Source: Ashinkailepas kermadecensis (lineage: Eukaryota > Arthropoda > Thecostraca > Neolepadidae). From it: a stretch of DNA of 64,000 bases. Position numbers and translations under genes: made by a program. Position 1 is the first letter of the stretch. Each line of letters starts with the position of its first letter. The notes under the pieces were generated by a model. The model made no database searches. It was not told the origin of the DNA and saw only the letters and a list, made by a program, of their open reading frames with translations. Shown one piece after another: positions 44,011-56,945 of the stretch. Where the stretch lies: positions 411,501 to 475,500 of the forward strand of contig JAOTOM010005150.1 of the NCBI GenBank assembly GCA_034440615.1, written 5' to 3'.

Positions 44011-45013
44011 CCGTCTGGCTAATGCTCGACCCACATCGCCGGCGTATGGCACCCCGCTTAGAGTATACCCATCCCTAGATGCCCTTTCAAACGTGCAATT
44101 TCCTGTATTTGCGTTAATGGTATTGCATGATTGTCTGCTATGGTGGCATGTTCGAATGCCACCGCAATAGACAGGCAACATGCTTTATTTCATGTACCAT
44201 ATAAACGTGTGGACACTTTTAGGTGTGGTCTCTTCAGCAGATTACTAAGAGAGACGAACACATTTCTAGCGAGGACACCAAGTGCGGACATATTCGCGAA
44301 CTCGCTGAATGCATGTAAGATCCAGGTGGTGAGATACGAGTGTGCTGTGTCTCACGCTCACATCTGAATCGTGTAGTCATTGGGCATCGATGCAGTCTTA
44401 CTTACTAGCCTTTACCTGTTTAAATCCATTGTTTTGCTTAAGCTTTTTAGCTTACGACTTCTTTAAAAGGCTGAATATTCCGTTTGAGAATATGGACACT
44501 AAACAAAATAAGCAAAAACTTAATTGCAGAATTCACCACCGAACCCACACGTTTTATTTTTATTCTCTCTAATGTCGACCCCTGTTTCGTATGCAGCAGC
44601 CTATTCTATTTGGCTACATGCAATATTACAGGCTCGATTGATATTGGACTTTCCTATCGCCAGCTATTCAAAAGTTAGGACAGCCAGCTTAGGAATGCCT
44701 CAGGATGCCAATACATATGTCATTTGTGTGCATGCCTCCAGTTCACTACAACTGGTTGCATCCTTCTTTTTTGTATTTTTGTTTGCAGATAGGCCACAAC
44801 CAGTTATTAGTAGAAGTAGCCCCAGGAGCACCTCAGCTAGGTAGCAAGTTGGTAACACCAAGGAACTCCTGGGGCCACAAAGTGAAATGTATTATGAGGG
44901 GGAAAAGGGAGAAGTTGGATCCACGTACATACACATGCACAAGCACACAAACCTGCATATGCACACATGAAACATGTACACCTACACATACATAGACACA
45001 TATGCACTCAATC
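44011..45013. other. Unique stretch with no recognised feature
   Basis: A moderately AT-rich sequence in which only short uncharacterised frames are present. CACA-rich simple sequence lies at about 44930-45000. Confidence 0.5.
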
Positions 45014-45170
45014 AGGGGTGTCGATTTTTGAAAAACATTGGGGGGGGGAAGTGCCAACGCACTAGACCCCCCCCAAAAAAAAAAACTCGTCGGATTTCGC
45101 CCACTATATTTTCAGATCTCAGAAATTCTGATTTTGTATTCGACGATGTGTATGTTTATGTTTATTAAGC
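45014..45170 (+). mobile_element. Left-end fragment of a hAT-like short element
   Basis: CAGGGGTGTCGATTTTTGAA and the following G-run, AGTGCCAACGCACTAGACCC and CGCCCACTATATTTTCAGAT match 59048-59165. The matching right terminus is not seen nearby, so it is an end fragment. Confidence 0.6.
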
Positions 45171-45649
45171 ATCCTCACCAACGGGGAAAACCGTCCAATA
45201 ACTGGTGAAGTCACATAATTAAAAGGGCAGTGTTCAGTACATGTCAACATAACAACTCTTGGTTGGTTATTGGTTCTACGACACGTCGACCGTTGTGTCA
45301 TATAGCGTCGCCAATCTCTCACGCCGATTGGTCGGTGGCGAAGAGTAGCGACAGATGAGACTCGAACTCACCAACATAACAACTCTGAGTAATAGCATGC
45401 GACTGCAGTGCCATATAGTAGGCTCGGATCTATCGTCACCGTCACCGTCACCGTCACTGTTACCCTCCTCCTCACTCCACACACCAACAAACACACACCG
45501 GCTTAAATAAAAATACTTCAACTATCAGATGCAGGCTAAAACACACCGGCATTGATGAAGCATCAGAGCACAGCAGACCTGAACGGTGATGACGATGGGT
45601 GAAAGTATTTCCTTGGTGCCTAACGTTAGGGAGGGGAATTTTTCCCTTT

Positions 45650-46680
45650 AGTACGCCACTGCGGCTGCTCAACGTGTTTTTTCCGCAGATTGCACGATCG
45701 AGAGTAGAAAGGCCCTTCGGATAATTTTCTTTCGGCACCCATTCTTAATTTTCCGGTGCTCTGGTCGATTCGATGGAGTCTCCTTGTGGTTTTTGTGGTG
45801 AAGTCTATTTTTATAAGCCCTCTGCAGGCTATTTTGGAACCTGGTATGATTCTTCTGGCTCTCGGTGCGTTTTTGTCCGGTGCGCAAACAGGTTTCTTTT
45901 CCGGCGTCCGACGACTTCTTATTTTGTGGATCTTTGCCGCAATTTTTCCGTCCGCAAGGTGACATTCCGGGTATATATTGGTACTTGGGAAGCCAGCTGC
46001 AACTTGTGGGGCTCCGGCACGACGTTTTGGCCCCAGTGAGATTCTCAAGAGAAGCGGCGTGAATTTTTTTTTGTGCGATTTTTGGCAGCCCCGTCGTCAC
46101 TTTTTGGAATCCCTTGCGGTGGCTACGACACGTTTGTGGGGGCCCAACAAGTTGTGTGGGCTTTTGGAGCTATTGTTGAGATCCCAGATTGATTTTCCGT
46201 GTCCGGACTGTTCTTCATTTACCCGGCTTCATTTGTTGGGTGATCTCAACGGGACTTTTAGAGCCCCGGTGGGACCTGTCAGGCCTCTGGCGTGATTTTC
46301 AGGGGCCCGGGTGATAATTCTTAGTACCCCAGTCTCGGCGTGATTTTCAGGAGGCCCCGGCCCGACCGTTTGTGGCCACCGTCGTGATTTTCTTGAATCC
46401 CGGCACGACTGGTTTGCGGCTCCAACGTGATTTTCAGGGGCCCAGGTGCAAACTTTTGAGGCCCCAGCGTCATTATCGGGGCCCCTGCGCTACGTTTGGG
46501 GGCCCCCAAAGTGATTGTTCTGAGCCCCGGTGCGATTTTTGATGGACCGAGTGAAATTTTTAGGGAGCATAGCGCATTTTTTTCCTAAGCTCGGCGGATT
46601 CTTGGGGGCCCCACAACCTATCAGGAGGGGGGGGGGGGTTGAGGGAACTGCCCACAATTCCCCCTCCCCATTCGGTATGT
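45650..46680 (-). repeat. Degenerate ~27-bp G/C-rich repeat block, minus orientation
   Basis: The sequence is built of loosely repeated GGCCCC...GTGATTTTCAGG motifs with a period near 27 bp. Its end, near 46675, reads (minus) CAGTGACATACCGAATGGGG, like the start of the block at 52703. No protein is credible despite open frames. Confidence 0.55.
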
Positions 46681-46714
46681 CACTGTGCCATGCAATGATG
46701 CAACGACAGCGTAT

Positions 46715-47062
46715 CATAACCTCCACAGGTCATAGCCTCCACAGTTCATAACCTCCACAAATTCAATATACCCGAAGCGGTCGTAACCTCCACAGGTCAT
46801 AACCTCCACAGCTCACAACCTCCACAACTACGAAGTGCTCATAACCTCCACAGCTCACAACCTCCACAAGTCCGCAGCGTTCATAACCTCCACAACTCCA
46901 AGCGGTCGTAACCTCCACAGCTCACAACCTCCACAAGTCCGCAGCGTTCATAACCTCCACAGGTCATAACCTCCACAACTCCAAGCGGTCGTAACCTCCA
47001 CAGCTCATAACCTCCACAACTGCGAAGCGTTCATAACCTCCACAGCTCGCAACCTCCACAGA
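46715..47062. repeat. CATAACCTCCACAG tandem array, first inverted arm
   Basis: A compound unit of about 42 bp is made of CATAACCTCCACAG, CTCACAACCTCCACAA and a GTCCGCAGCGTT-type linker, each reused many times. Its inverted copy is at 60092-60455. Confidence 0.9.
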
Positions 47063-47200
47063 TTCAAGAACTCCACTATTTTCTAGAAGCATCACTTCAG
47101 ATAGCTATCGCTAGGTAGCAGCACGGTCTAGGTCTTATAACAACGGATGTTGAATGAATGTCATGCGATTGAACGTTGAAGCATATATCACAATATTGAT

Positions 47201-47785
47201 CACTAGATGGCAGGATGTGTCATTGAATATGCGTGTGGTGTGCGCACATTGTTAGTTTTCCAGACCTCGGGAACCGGCTGTCGTCACGTGGGAAGCTGAT
47301 ATGCGGCGCAGTGGCGGATGCATAGCACGAACACACTGCTCAGACCGGTTTGTATCAGATTTCATGGCTAGCTTAAAATGTTCATTGCATTGCGATTCTA
47401 ACGCAATACTGGCATTTTTCGACTGGAATATGCCGGCTAGTCGTACCCTGGTAACGCCATTGATCAGCTGTCTGGGGAAGGGACGGAGAAAACGCAGCGT
47501 CTGTGGCGCGACAGTGGACGGATTTCTCACTAGATGGCAGGATGTGTCATTGAATACGCGTGTGGTGTGCGCGCATTGTTAGCTTTCCAGAACTCGGGAA
47601 CCGGCTGTCGTCCCGTGGGAAGCTGATATGCGGCGCAGTGGCGGATGCATAGCACGAACACACCGCTCAGACCTGTTTGTATCAGATTTCATGGCTAGCT
47701 TAAAATGTTCATTACATTGTGATTTTCACGCATACTTGCATTTTTCGACCGGAATATGCCGGCTAGTCATACCCTGGTCGTACCC
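47201..47785. repeat. Direct duplication of a ~260-bp segment
   Basis: CACTAGATGGCAGGATGTGT at 47201 and again at about 47529 starts two copies sharing CGGGAACCGGCTGTCGTC, GATATGCGGCGCAGTGGCGG and CATGGCTAGCTTAAAATGTT. The open frames here (for example 47628-48137) are repeat-derived. Confidence 0.85.
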
Positions 47786-47959
47786 TGGAGGGCTGCCCAT
47801 TGCCATATCTCGAAAGAACGATCACCTGTCAGACCTCCCCTCCGGTTTGACACCTGATCCCCTCGCGCCGGTTCGGCGGTCGGAGGGTGCCATGTTCCGT
47901 GGCGTGGTGGCTGTCGGTAGTACCGGGCTGCCTGCAGGCATGCCATTGACCAGCACGGC

Positions 47960-48085
47960 GTTAACACGCGCACTGGAGGGGGGGGCGAAATCCGCCCACC
48001 CGTCTGGTTTTTCGTACATAAATGCAGATTTACCGGTCGATATACGTGATTTTCTGCGTACCTGCTTAGAAATGACCGGCGCATC
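47960..48085 (+). repeat. Dispersed repeat with G-run and CGATATACG motif, copy 1
   Basis: ACGCGCACTGGAGGGGGGGG, CGAAATCCGCCCACC, GGTTTTTCGTACATAA and TACCTGCTTAGAAATGACCG also occur at 56813-56945. Shorter pieces are at about 1490-1570, 41885-41960 and 57680-57740. It resembles one end of a transposable element. Confidence 0.75.
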
Positions 48086-48139
48086 GTTCAAGAAAATGGA
48101 AGAAAAAGAAAGATGGAAATCGGGCGAACAGCTTTGAAG

Positions 48140-49490
48140 TTTCCGAACCACCTTTCCGAACCTTCAAGAAAAAATTACTCATGTATTACTCATGTGCGAT
48201 TATATTTGCGTACATCTAAAGCACCTCGGATTAATCAGCTCAGCAGTGGTGAAATTCTGCAGAATGCAGCCACGCTTTATGTCTTGCTACACTTTATGCG
48301 ATAAAGTGAAAAGCTCCGGGCTATTTTCGTATAGTATCGTTTCATTTTGTGGTCGGAAATTGGAGCTGAAGTTCAGATATTTCCTGTTCTAATTTTGTGT
48401 TGTAGTTATAGTGTCGGAACTTATGTGTGTGGTTCCGCAAAAAATTGACATAATCCAGTAACATGGCACTACACATAGGGTTATATTCTGATCATAATGC
48501 TCGATGTTTCGGCTTTCATGTAGCAGGATGATAGTCGTAGACAAGCTTACGCATGTACGCTAGATAGTTTTAAACACGGTGCGACAGCCCGGGGAATGTT
48601 TAAGGGTGGATTGCGGTAAAATAGTGCGTGCACACAGTGGCTCTGACATGTCATTTTAATTTGGGTTGGGGGATAGCAAAGGCGATCCCAAAAACCTGCT
48701 TGAGATGCAACCCAGAAACATATGCAGAAATTCCATTTTATTTTTGGGTTTACATTGTCACGTATGCGGGGCCAGTTTTCATATATTAGTGAGGCATTGG
48801 AAAAATAATAACTGATGTCAGTTGTTGAAGAAAACAATTAAATCTACATTTTGCACATGGCGTCACAAATCACACCTGGTGGCCAAGAGCGGGAGCTGGC
48901 CACAGCCGATCCGTGATTCCAACATCATTGGACACTGAAATTTAACCAGGGCGCGTAGCCCTCCAGTAGAGGTTGGCATTCCGAGGAAGAGCGTCAGGAC
49001 CATCCCTGGGTTCGTTGAACCCTCATTGAACCATCTGCGGAAAATTTTGCTCTACAAGAAGAATCAACCTAAGTGCAACATTCAAGAGGAGGAGCTGAGA
49101 CAACGCCCGAACCGATGTCTTTTTCATTAAAAGTTGGATTTGTTGCCTGTGGGAGGGCAAATCTTGCTGCTGCCCCCCCTCCTGGAATCTCGAGAGCTCT
49201 CCATCTATGTCCTCCAGTATTACATTTTAAGTCTATATGTATTCTTATATAGATGACTTAAATGAGCTCGCTGTGATCCAGGTAATTTGCACGTTCGTCC
49301 TGCATCATCCTTACAACTGAAATTATATATAATCGATATCTTGACGTGCGAGCCACGTAACATCGATTTAGAAAACGACACGTAACTATTCAAAACACTC
49401 GTTACAATTTCTTGCCGTTTTGTATTCGAGCTTTCACGACGCACAAACCCATTCCAAGTTATACGGGAAATTGCTCACCTGGATGTATAG
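48140..49490. other. Intergenic stretch, nothing recognised
   Basis: AT-rich sequence with short frames only. No family resemblance was noticed. Confidence 0.5.
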
Positions 49491-49494
49491 CGAC

Positions 49495-49570
49495 AGCGAG
49501 AAGCGACCGAACGACACCCAGTCTTTGGGTTGAAAAACCAGCGCTCTACCCATGGGCTATCTTGTCTCCT
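49495..49570 (-). ncRNA. tRNA-like relic (possible tRNA-derived SINE head)
   Basis: The minus strand reads TAGCCCATGGGTAGAGCGC (D-arm/A-box like), then CTGGTTTTTCAACCC (anticodon-arm like) and GTCGTTCGGTC (T-arm/B-box like). The acceptor ends do not pair and the anticodon stem is imperfect, so a working tRNA is unlikely. Confidence 0.35.
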
Positions 49571-49574
49571 TTTC

Positions 49575-52095
49575 GGGTCATATTCACTCGTATATTTCAA
49601 ACACAGTTATGGCACAACATTGGCGAATACACACGACAGGCCACATTCGTCATGCACGTCCGCTCCGCTTCGCGGTGGTGCCTGCTTGGTGCAGCATGGT
49701 GCCTGATCGGTGCAGCCGTGGTTCCCGCTTGGTGCGGGCACGGGATCGGCTGCAGCCGATCCCAGCCTGGGCCCGGGATCGGCTGGGCACACGTTTCTGT
49801 GACACCGTATAGCCTAATCTATGATCACCTCGGCTTCTAACTATCAGTGCAACATCACTGAGTAGCCCGTCTTAGGTTATGCTAAGCTTCACATCTCTAG
49901 CTTTAGTCATTGTAATCGTGGGAAGCCTAACTCGCAGTTCCGGAGAGAGTGGAGGGTCATTCGCGTGTTAACATGTATGTGCAATGGAATAGAGAGAGGG
50001 AGGGGTCATTCGCCCCTCACCAGTTCTTTTAAAATATTCCAAAGCCAGGAATCATTTGGATGTCATTCTTAGTTCACCTTCGAAAAATGGGCATGGCGCA
50101 ACGTAAAAAATCGATTACAAATATTGTTGGTTATTAACGTACAAAGCGAAGCGCATCGGACCAAATTGTGTGTGAAAAGTGACGATAAGGCATGCTTGGA
50201 AAATTTCGAAGAAGTACCTATATAACTCATTTTTATCAACTATATCAACTATGCTGGTAATTTCTAGGTGTGGTATGCTCCCCATCAAACGTGCACATCA
50301 GTTATAAAAATGACTCCAGAATGCACGAAAATTAGCATTAAAAAAATAGTTCGCCTCATGTAACCTATAACGAATTGAAGAAGTGTTATAAATCATCAAA
50401 CAGCAGTATTTCCTAAAACCCTCAGCCGCCATTCAAGATTAGTGTTCCTATCTTTGTAAATGTATTGTACGACCATATTGTTAGTGCTTCTTCGCTTTCT
50501 ATGTCATGCTTATCCTTCTTGAACATTGTACGAACATGTCCTAGTATGATGCTGCATTTAGCTTGTGCATTGCCTGACCAGCACCTCTCATAAATCCTCT
50601 GTTAGTTTGGAAGTTCGTCGTATTAGCGCTTTCGCTTGCCAGATAATTCCTTCTGTGTTTTCTAGCTCTTCCAAACAGATGCTGATCCGTTAAGAAGCAG
50701 AATGGAAAATACCAACCCTCACAAAAATAGTCAGTATGCGTTGTATTGCAAAGTGTGCAAGTTTTGTAGCAGCTGACATGTGTTCGCAGACTTTGTTTCG
50801 TTTCTACCGACCCCTGGCGATTGCATCCCGTTCAGGAAGTAAAACATCACACCGTTCGATCCGCAGTCAATTATGCGAGGAAAAAACGCAGACTTCCTAA
50901 ATCTGTTACTTCGAATTTTTGTCTGTCAATTCCCACGACTTCCGAATGGCCATAGAATACCCCTGAAAGTAATGAACAGAAAATACATATACACTAAATG
51001 ATTAAAATAGATCCCCATCCCCCAAAAAGATGACGGTATGCATAATCGTGATGTCATACCATTGGTTAACATGACCTCCCAGCATGCTATGAAACAGGTC
51101 TGCCTATGCCCACTACGCCCTCATGTATTATCCATCACCGGCGTGTGACGTATAAGCTGTTCACTAAGCTGTAGATGGAGATATCTTTTCAACTCAAGGG
51201 TCATCTTTAGAAGCGGGCCCTCTGGATCGCCAATCGAATTAAAAACTCCATAATTTGCAACACTGCATGGCCAGTTTCTCATTTTTGGAAAGCTGTATGT
51301 TTTCAGCTTCATGTTTTCTCACCCAGAAACGGAGATCACGGGCCCAGCACACAGCATTGATTTCCAACATCCCCACCCACTCCTGGGGTCTCCGCCCGTG
51401 CACTGAACTGCAAACTGTATATTGATGAATGCACGGAACAGTCGGGAGGGACGAAGTAAGAACAGGGAAAGGCTACTCTGTAGACGTAGCCAGGTACAGA
51501 AACAGAGATGGGATAGCATCGACTACTTTAGCAGTTCTTTGCTAACGCCACTGTCATAAATCGTCTTTTATGTAGAGGATTCGAGAACTGTTTACATTGT
51601 CGAATTCGAGAACTGCCAGCCAGTACCAACATACATTCATACTAGGGTTTCACTATGGTTCTTTGACTGTTAACATATTTAACATCGATTTAATTAATGT
51701 TGCCTACAGTATAAAATTATGTAGGCTGAGGGCAGTAACGTCGCACAATCAATGTAGGACATACAATTCGCAAGTGCAAGTTCCTTGCCTTGATCTTACA
51801 TAGCGATGTATTATACATGGACTTGATCTTAGCTGCCATACACTTCAACATTGATATGTAGTTTGATTATTGAAACATACAAATTACCGCCAGCTACATC
51901 CATTATGTGACTGTAGCAAGGGATAGAACGTAAATGTTTTCACATTTCAATGGATTTTCACAGTTGGGCACAGCACACAGATATCCAACCGTTTCAGTGA
52001 GATATCTGGGTATTCTCGGTGTTGGCATTCAACATAGCAAAATGTTTATTTTCCATCATCTATAATGGTAGCATAGATACAATAATGAAGTCCAC
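49575..52095. other. Intergenic stretch, nothing recognised
   Basis: AT-rich sequence. A short GC-rich piece at 49670-49800 repeats GGTGC and GGGATCGGCTG motifs. No gene or complete mobile element is seen. Confidence 0.5.
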
Positions 52096-52099
52096 ACCC

Positions 52100-52215
52100 T
52101 ATTATATCAACTTCAAGTGCGAGAACGCCTCTCAGAATCTCAGAATCCACCGAGAGGATTAGGCACACGTGATGCGACCTGACAAGGTCACACGAGGAGT
52201 GATATGAAGAGTGAT
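52100..52215. repeat. Short dispersed repeat, copy 1
   Basis: CTTCAAGTGCGAGAACGCC, CTCAGAATCTCAGAATCCAC and GCGACCTGACAAGGTCACA recur at 56510-56610. The pair GTGACCT/AGGTCAC makes a small inverted repeat. Confidence 0.7.
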
Positions 52216-52702
52216 GTGACCAGTGACGAGTGATGTTTGTCATGTGGCCTGAGAAGGCACATCACGAGCATGACAACTGACCCGAGTGGATATTCAGCTG
52301 GGTAACTGCATAGTGGCATTGACAGTACGTTAAGCATTTAATTCAAATTATGTCGTTCAACAGAAATGGTTCGGTCAGATGGTGGACTCGTGGTATATGT
52401 AACCATCTCTGCTTAGCAAAGACTCTGATCCCAGAATCTATTCAATGAAGACATTTGGATTAAGAGCATTTAAACACCGAATTATAACGGACCATATTAT
52501 CGAGGCTTTTCATTGTTCAGGAATGTGTACGTCCAGGCTGAGATTTAAGAAGCCCGAAGGTAATCGGATGAATTTAGGCCATTTGCAGGGTGCATATTTC
52601 TGAAGACTACTTGTGGTGCAAGCAGTTAAATGGGCATAGGAAAGTAGACTTTGTGCGGTGTACTCAATAAAAGTCAATGTTAAGCTATAAAATAATTGGG
52701 GC

Positions 52703-53900
52703 ATGCGCAGTGGCGTACCGAAGGGGGTCATTGAAGCAGTCCCCACTGAGAGGTTGTCGGCCCCCGATAATCGCGCCGGGGTTCGGAAAATAGAGGCAGG
52801 CTCCCTAAAAACCCTGCTGGTGTCCCCAGCAATAGTTTCGGGGCCATATAAATCATATCGGGATCCCAAAAAAGCAGGGGCCCCTGAAAATGGCAGTAGG
52901 TGCACACAAAATATCACCAATGCACCTGAAAATCACATTGGGAGCCTGAAAATCCTTCCGGGGTCCTAAAATGACGCTGAAGGCTCTAAAATGTGGGGCG
53001 GGGCCCATGAAAATACCGATGGGCCCCGAAACGTCGTGCAGTGACCCCGATAAGTCGCGCCAGGCCTCTAGAAAATCATGTTAAGGCCTTAAAAGGTTCG
53101 GCCCCTGGAAATCACGGTGGGAGCCAAAAAGTATCGCCGGGCTCCAGAAAATGACGCTGGGCTCCACAAAAAACTGGCCGGACCCTCAAAATCACGCTGG
53201 GTCCCAAAAGGTTGGGCCGGTGCCCCTGATAACCGCCCTGGGTTTCCAAAAAAGGATCTCAAAATCACAATGGAAACACAAAGAAGTCGTGCCGTGGTCC
53301 TTGAAAATCACGATGGAGGCCACAAAAAGACGGGTTGGGCCCATGAAAATCACGTTGGGGTCCTCAAAGGTTCCCGCTTGAGGCCCGAAAATCACGCTGG
53401 GGGCCGAACAAAATCGTGCCGAGGTTTTTGAAAATCACAAGGGGGCCCGAAAAGGTTCGACGGAGCCCTGAAAATCACGCTGAGCCTGAAGGTACCAAAA
53501 ATTCGCGCCCGGGCCCCTCAAGATCACGCAACGGGCTCGATAGCTTGCACCGGTGCCCCAGAACCCATATCGAGAACACCCAATAGATAAAGCCGGCGCA
53601 AAAAAAAACAGTCCAGACATAGAAAATCACTCCAGGGTCCCAGCAATCGCTCCAAAAGAAACCAAAACGTGTTGGAGCTCCAAAGACGTGTCGAGGCCAC
53701 TCAAACTCGAGATAGGCATCCCAGCAAATGACTACATAGTCCAAAAATCGCACTTGGACCCAAAAACGTCACGCCGCTGACCTTGGAAATCACACTAAGG
53801 GCCAAAAAAGTAGCACCGGTGGCCCACAGATCTCAGTTGGCTTCCCAAATCTCAGAAATCTCAATTTCGACCCGAAATGTTATTCTGCGGCCACACAAAT
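52703..53900 (+). repeat. Degenerate ~27-bp G/C-rich repeat block, plus orientation
   Basis: It begins CAGTGGCGTACCGAAGGGGG at about 52707 and continues as repeated GGGCCCN(5-8)AAAATCACGCTGG motifs. It is the reverse-oriented relative of 45650-46680. Open frames reading GAPENHAG-like repeats follow from the period. Confidence 0.6.
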
Positions 53901-55115
53901 TGCGTCAAAGTGTCGATCAAAATTGCGCTGTATCGTGTGACCGCCAGGCGCGTGCATCTGTTTTCGGTTGGGCACCTACGAGCTGAGACCGGCGCGTACT
54001 AGAGCCATCAAATTTGGTGGACAGGTACCCCGTCACATGGGCTATTCGGCAATGTACAATTTGTAGGGGTGGGCGAAGTGTAGCGCGTGCTATGCGCTCC
54101 GATTCGAGCGACGCCTCCACTCCTGTTTAACATGGGCCTGGGGCTCTTTCAGACGAAAATCCCGACCGCCACATATTGGCGTTCGGTTCGGCTCACATCG
54201 TGGTGAACGAGGGATGTGTCACACCACATGAAAGCCCACAGTGTTGGCTAGCTCTTGCGCACAATTTCGGTGCGATCGAGGCAATGTGCTGCACGTGAGC
54301 GACACCGATGTGATGGGAGAACAGGTTGCACCGAAATCCTCTGTCGTCAATTGGTTTAACGTGTGAAACGTGGATTTTTACGTCCGAATATGATCATTTT
54401 TAGTGCACATAATTGGCTCGGTTTCAATCGGTATAGCTCGCAAACAAATTAGCCGATCGATATCAAACCGACACCACGGTGTAGCCGAGACAATCTCCAA
54501 GCGTGACAGTGCAAAAACATTTGCCGCACGTGGCATGTGCACCCGGAGGAGGGTGTAAAGAAAAGGTATCCGTTTTCATCGTTTTTCACAATTGGGTCTG
54601 GTGCTGGAAAACGGATGAAAGTAACGGTACGCCGTTGCCTGCATTACCCGGTTCCATGTACCGGCTACACTTTCCCCATTGACTATGGGCACCTACCACA
54701 TACCAGGGGTCAGCCATCGCGACGAGAGTGACAAGTGTCGTGACCTGTAAAACAGACTCTGCTTTCCACCCCATCAGCGTCTCGGTTAGGCAACATTTTT
54801 GATACAAATTGGTATGCACGCATAGCTTAAACGGTTGTGACTCATTCGATATCTGTAAATTTTCCAAGTCGAAGCAACTTTTCCTACAATCAAGGCTGCC
54901 CTTAAGCATTACAAAACATCATTTTCTGCCTTCTCAACCGGCTCATTGCATAGACGAATCGATGTGTTTCCTGGAGCGAACTCCATCGGTTGAAAATTAT
55001 ACAAGTCGCACGTGCTACCACGCCAGCCAATCTACCGTGGGAATGATTTTACATAAGTGAATATAACTTACGGTGTATGCAGGTCAGTACAGCTGTGTTA
55101 TTGCGTGTATGGAAA
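53901..55115. other. Intergenic stretch, nothing recognised
   Basis: Mixed composition with no coding frame above background. The GGGTGGGCGAAGTGTAGCGC piece near 54065 resembles the G-rich end of dispersed repeats elsewhere in the window. Confidence 0.45.
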
Positions 55116-55259
55116 TAACGTTAGGAAAGGGCAGGGTTGGGTCAGATCAAATCAGGTCTCCTTTGGTAAGGCCATGATAGGCTAGGGTAGGTTCGGTTAA
55201 GGACGATTATAAAAAAGTAACCAAATGCCCATGTTAAGTAAAATAGAGCCACAAATCGT

Positions 55260-55590
55260 TCTCGCATGACCATTCTTCTTATTAGGTTAGGTTTGGTTCG
55301 GTTTGGTTAGGTTTGGTTAGATTTGGTGAGGTTTGGTTAGGTTTGCTTAGGTTAAGTTAGGTTGGTTTGGTTAGGTTAGGTTTCGTTAAGGTGTGGTTCG
55401 GTTTGGTTATATTTCGTTTAGGATTGGTTCCGTTTGGATAGGTTTGGCTAGGTTAGGTTAGGTCTGGTTAGGTCTGGCTAGGTTTGGTTAGGTTTTGTTT
55501 GGTTTGGTTAGGCTTGGTTAGGTTTAGTTAGGTTAGTTTAGGTTAGGCTAGGTTAGGCTAAGCTATGCTAGGCTAGGCCAGGTTAGGATG
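55260..55590. repeat. Degenerate TTAGG-like pentamer array
   Basis: About 60 consecutive 5-bp units are mainly GGTTA, GGTTT, GGTTC and GGCTA. Arthropod telomeres are commonly (TTAGG)n. Here only some units are exact and the register shifts, so this is an old interstitial tract rather than a chromosome end. Confidence 0.75.
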
Positions 55591-55679
55591 CGTACCCAAT
55601 GGAGAACGTAGTGGCTTGGATCGATTTTGAACACACCAACATGGCAGTGGGGTTAGTGTGCATCTAGTAAATATATACA

Positions 55680-56790
55680 GCGGACACAAAAAACTTGCAC
55701 CGGGCCCGAAAGTTTGCGCCGGGAACGCTAAAATCGCGCTGGTGTCAGATAAGTAAAACGCGCTCTGTGAACTAACGCCAAACCCCCCAAATGTCGCACA
55801 TGGGACCCAAAATTCCTGGCGGTAGTCGCATAAATTCTGGTCGAGGCATCAATAATTCCCTCGGGACTCCCAAAAATTGGAGTCATTGTCCCCAAATAAG
55901 CACAGCGTGACCCCAAAATCGCATCGGAAACCGACAAGAATCAAGCCAGAACCATCCAAAATAAACAGAGATTCCGAAAAAGATGTCCGAGCCAGGAAAA
56001 TCGCTCCTTGGTCAAAACATGCCACCAGATGCCTTAACAAATCGCATACGGCACCGAAAAACATACCGGAGCTCGACAAATCGCGGCGGGACACGAAAAA
56101 TGCCACCGAGGGCCCGACAAATGAAGCCGTGGCTCAGACTTTACATAATTCAGAATAAGTCACCAAAAACTGTGTCCAGCCCAGCAAAAATGACGTCGGA
56201 TTCTCCCCGAACCATGCGACTGGGCCCGCAAAGTCGAGACGGGATCCCGAGAAATTGTATCGGGCCCCTAATATCGTGCTGGGGTCCCAGAAATATGACC
56301 GAGGAACGCCAAATAAACACCGCGGGACCCTGAGAGCACAACTGGAAGACGAAAATGCACCGGGCTCTTCAAAGCGTACCGAGTCTGGAAAAAGCGACAT
56401 TGCCTTAAAACACTCTTTGCTGCTCTAAATATACAAACGGGAGCTAAAAGAATCAAGACACAACGGGGCCCTCAAAGCACAGTGAGGTTTGATACAGCAT
56501 GGAGGCCTCAAAAACTTCAAGTGCGAAAACGGTTCTCAGAATCTCAGAATCCACCGAGAGGATTACGCGCACGTGATGCGACCTGACAAGGTCACATGAG
56601 GATATGAAGTGTGATGATATGCTATGGCCCTCAAAAATCGACATGATCCTAGAAATGGAACAAAAAGACCTGGCACTAAATGAACACTTCGGGGTCTGCG
56701 AAAACGCGCCGATACCTCAAAAATAGCATCGGTGCACAAAAAGCAACAAAGCTTTTTAAAAAGAGTCAAGGTCACAAACATGTGCCGGGC
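55680..56790 (+). repeat. Third degenerate G/C-rich repeat block
   Basis: Again repeated ACC(G/C)GGGCCCG, AAAATCGC and CGGGAC motifs every 25-30 bp. It is more AT-rich and more diverged than the block at 52.7 kb. Confidence 0.5.
56510..56610. repeat. Short dispersed repeat, copy 2
   Basis: A direct copy of 52100-52215, inserted in or fused with the third G/C-rich block. Confidence 0.7.
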
Positions 56791-56812
56791 CCCTAACAAA
56801 ATTGGCCGGAGC

Positions 56813-56945
56813 CTTAACACGCGCACTGGAGGGGGGGGGGCGAAATCCGCCCACCCCTCCGGTTTTTCGTACATAACTGCAGATTGTACCGGTCGATATA
56901 CGCGATGTTCTGCGTACCTGCTTAGAAATGACCGGCGCGTCGTTT
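56813..56945 (+). repeat. Dispersed repeat with G-run and CGATATACG motif, copy 2
   Basis: A close direct copy of 47960-48085, with the same order of motifs and one small indel near the ACCGGTCGATATACG segment. Confidence 0.75.

Noticed and set aside
47628..48137. 169-codon open frame
   Set aside because: It is composed of the duplicated 47201/47529 segment plus the dispersed G-run repeat; it shows no domain and the same repeats lack the frame elsewhere.
49495..49570. Functional tRNA gene
   Set aside because: The A- and B-box-like parts are present but the acceptor stem does not pair and the anticodon stem is imperfect.
55260..55590. True telomere
   Set aside because: The tract is short, degenerate and internal, with ordinary repeats on both sides.
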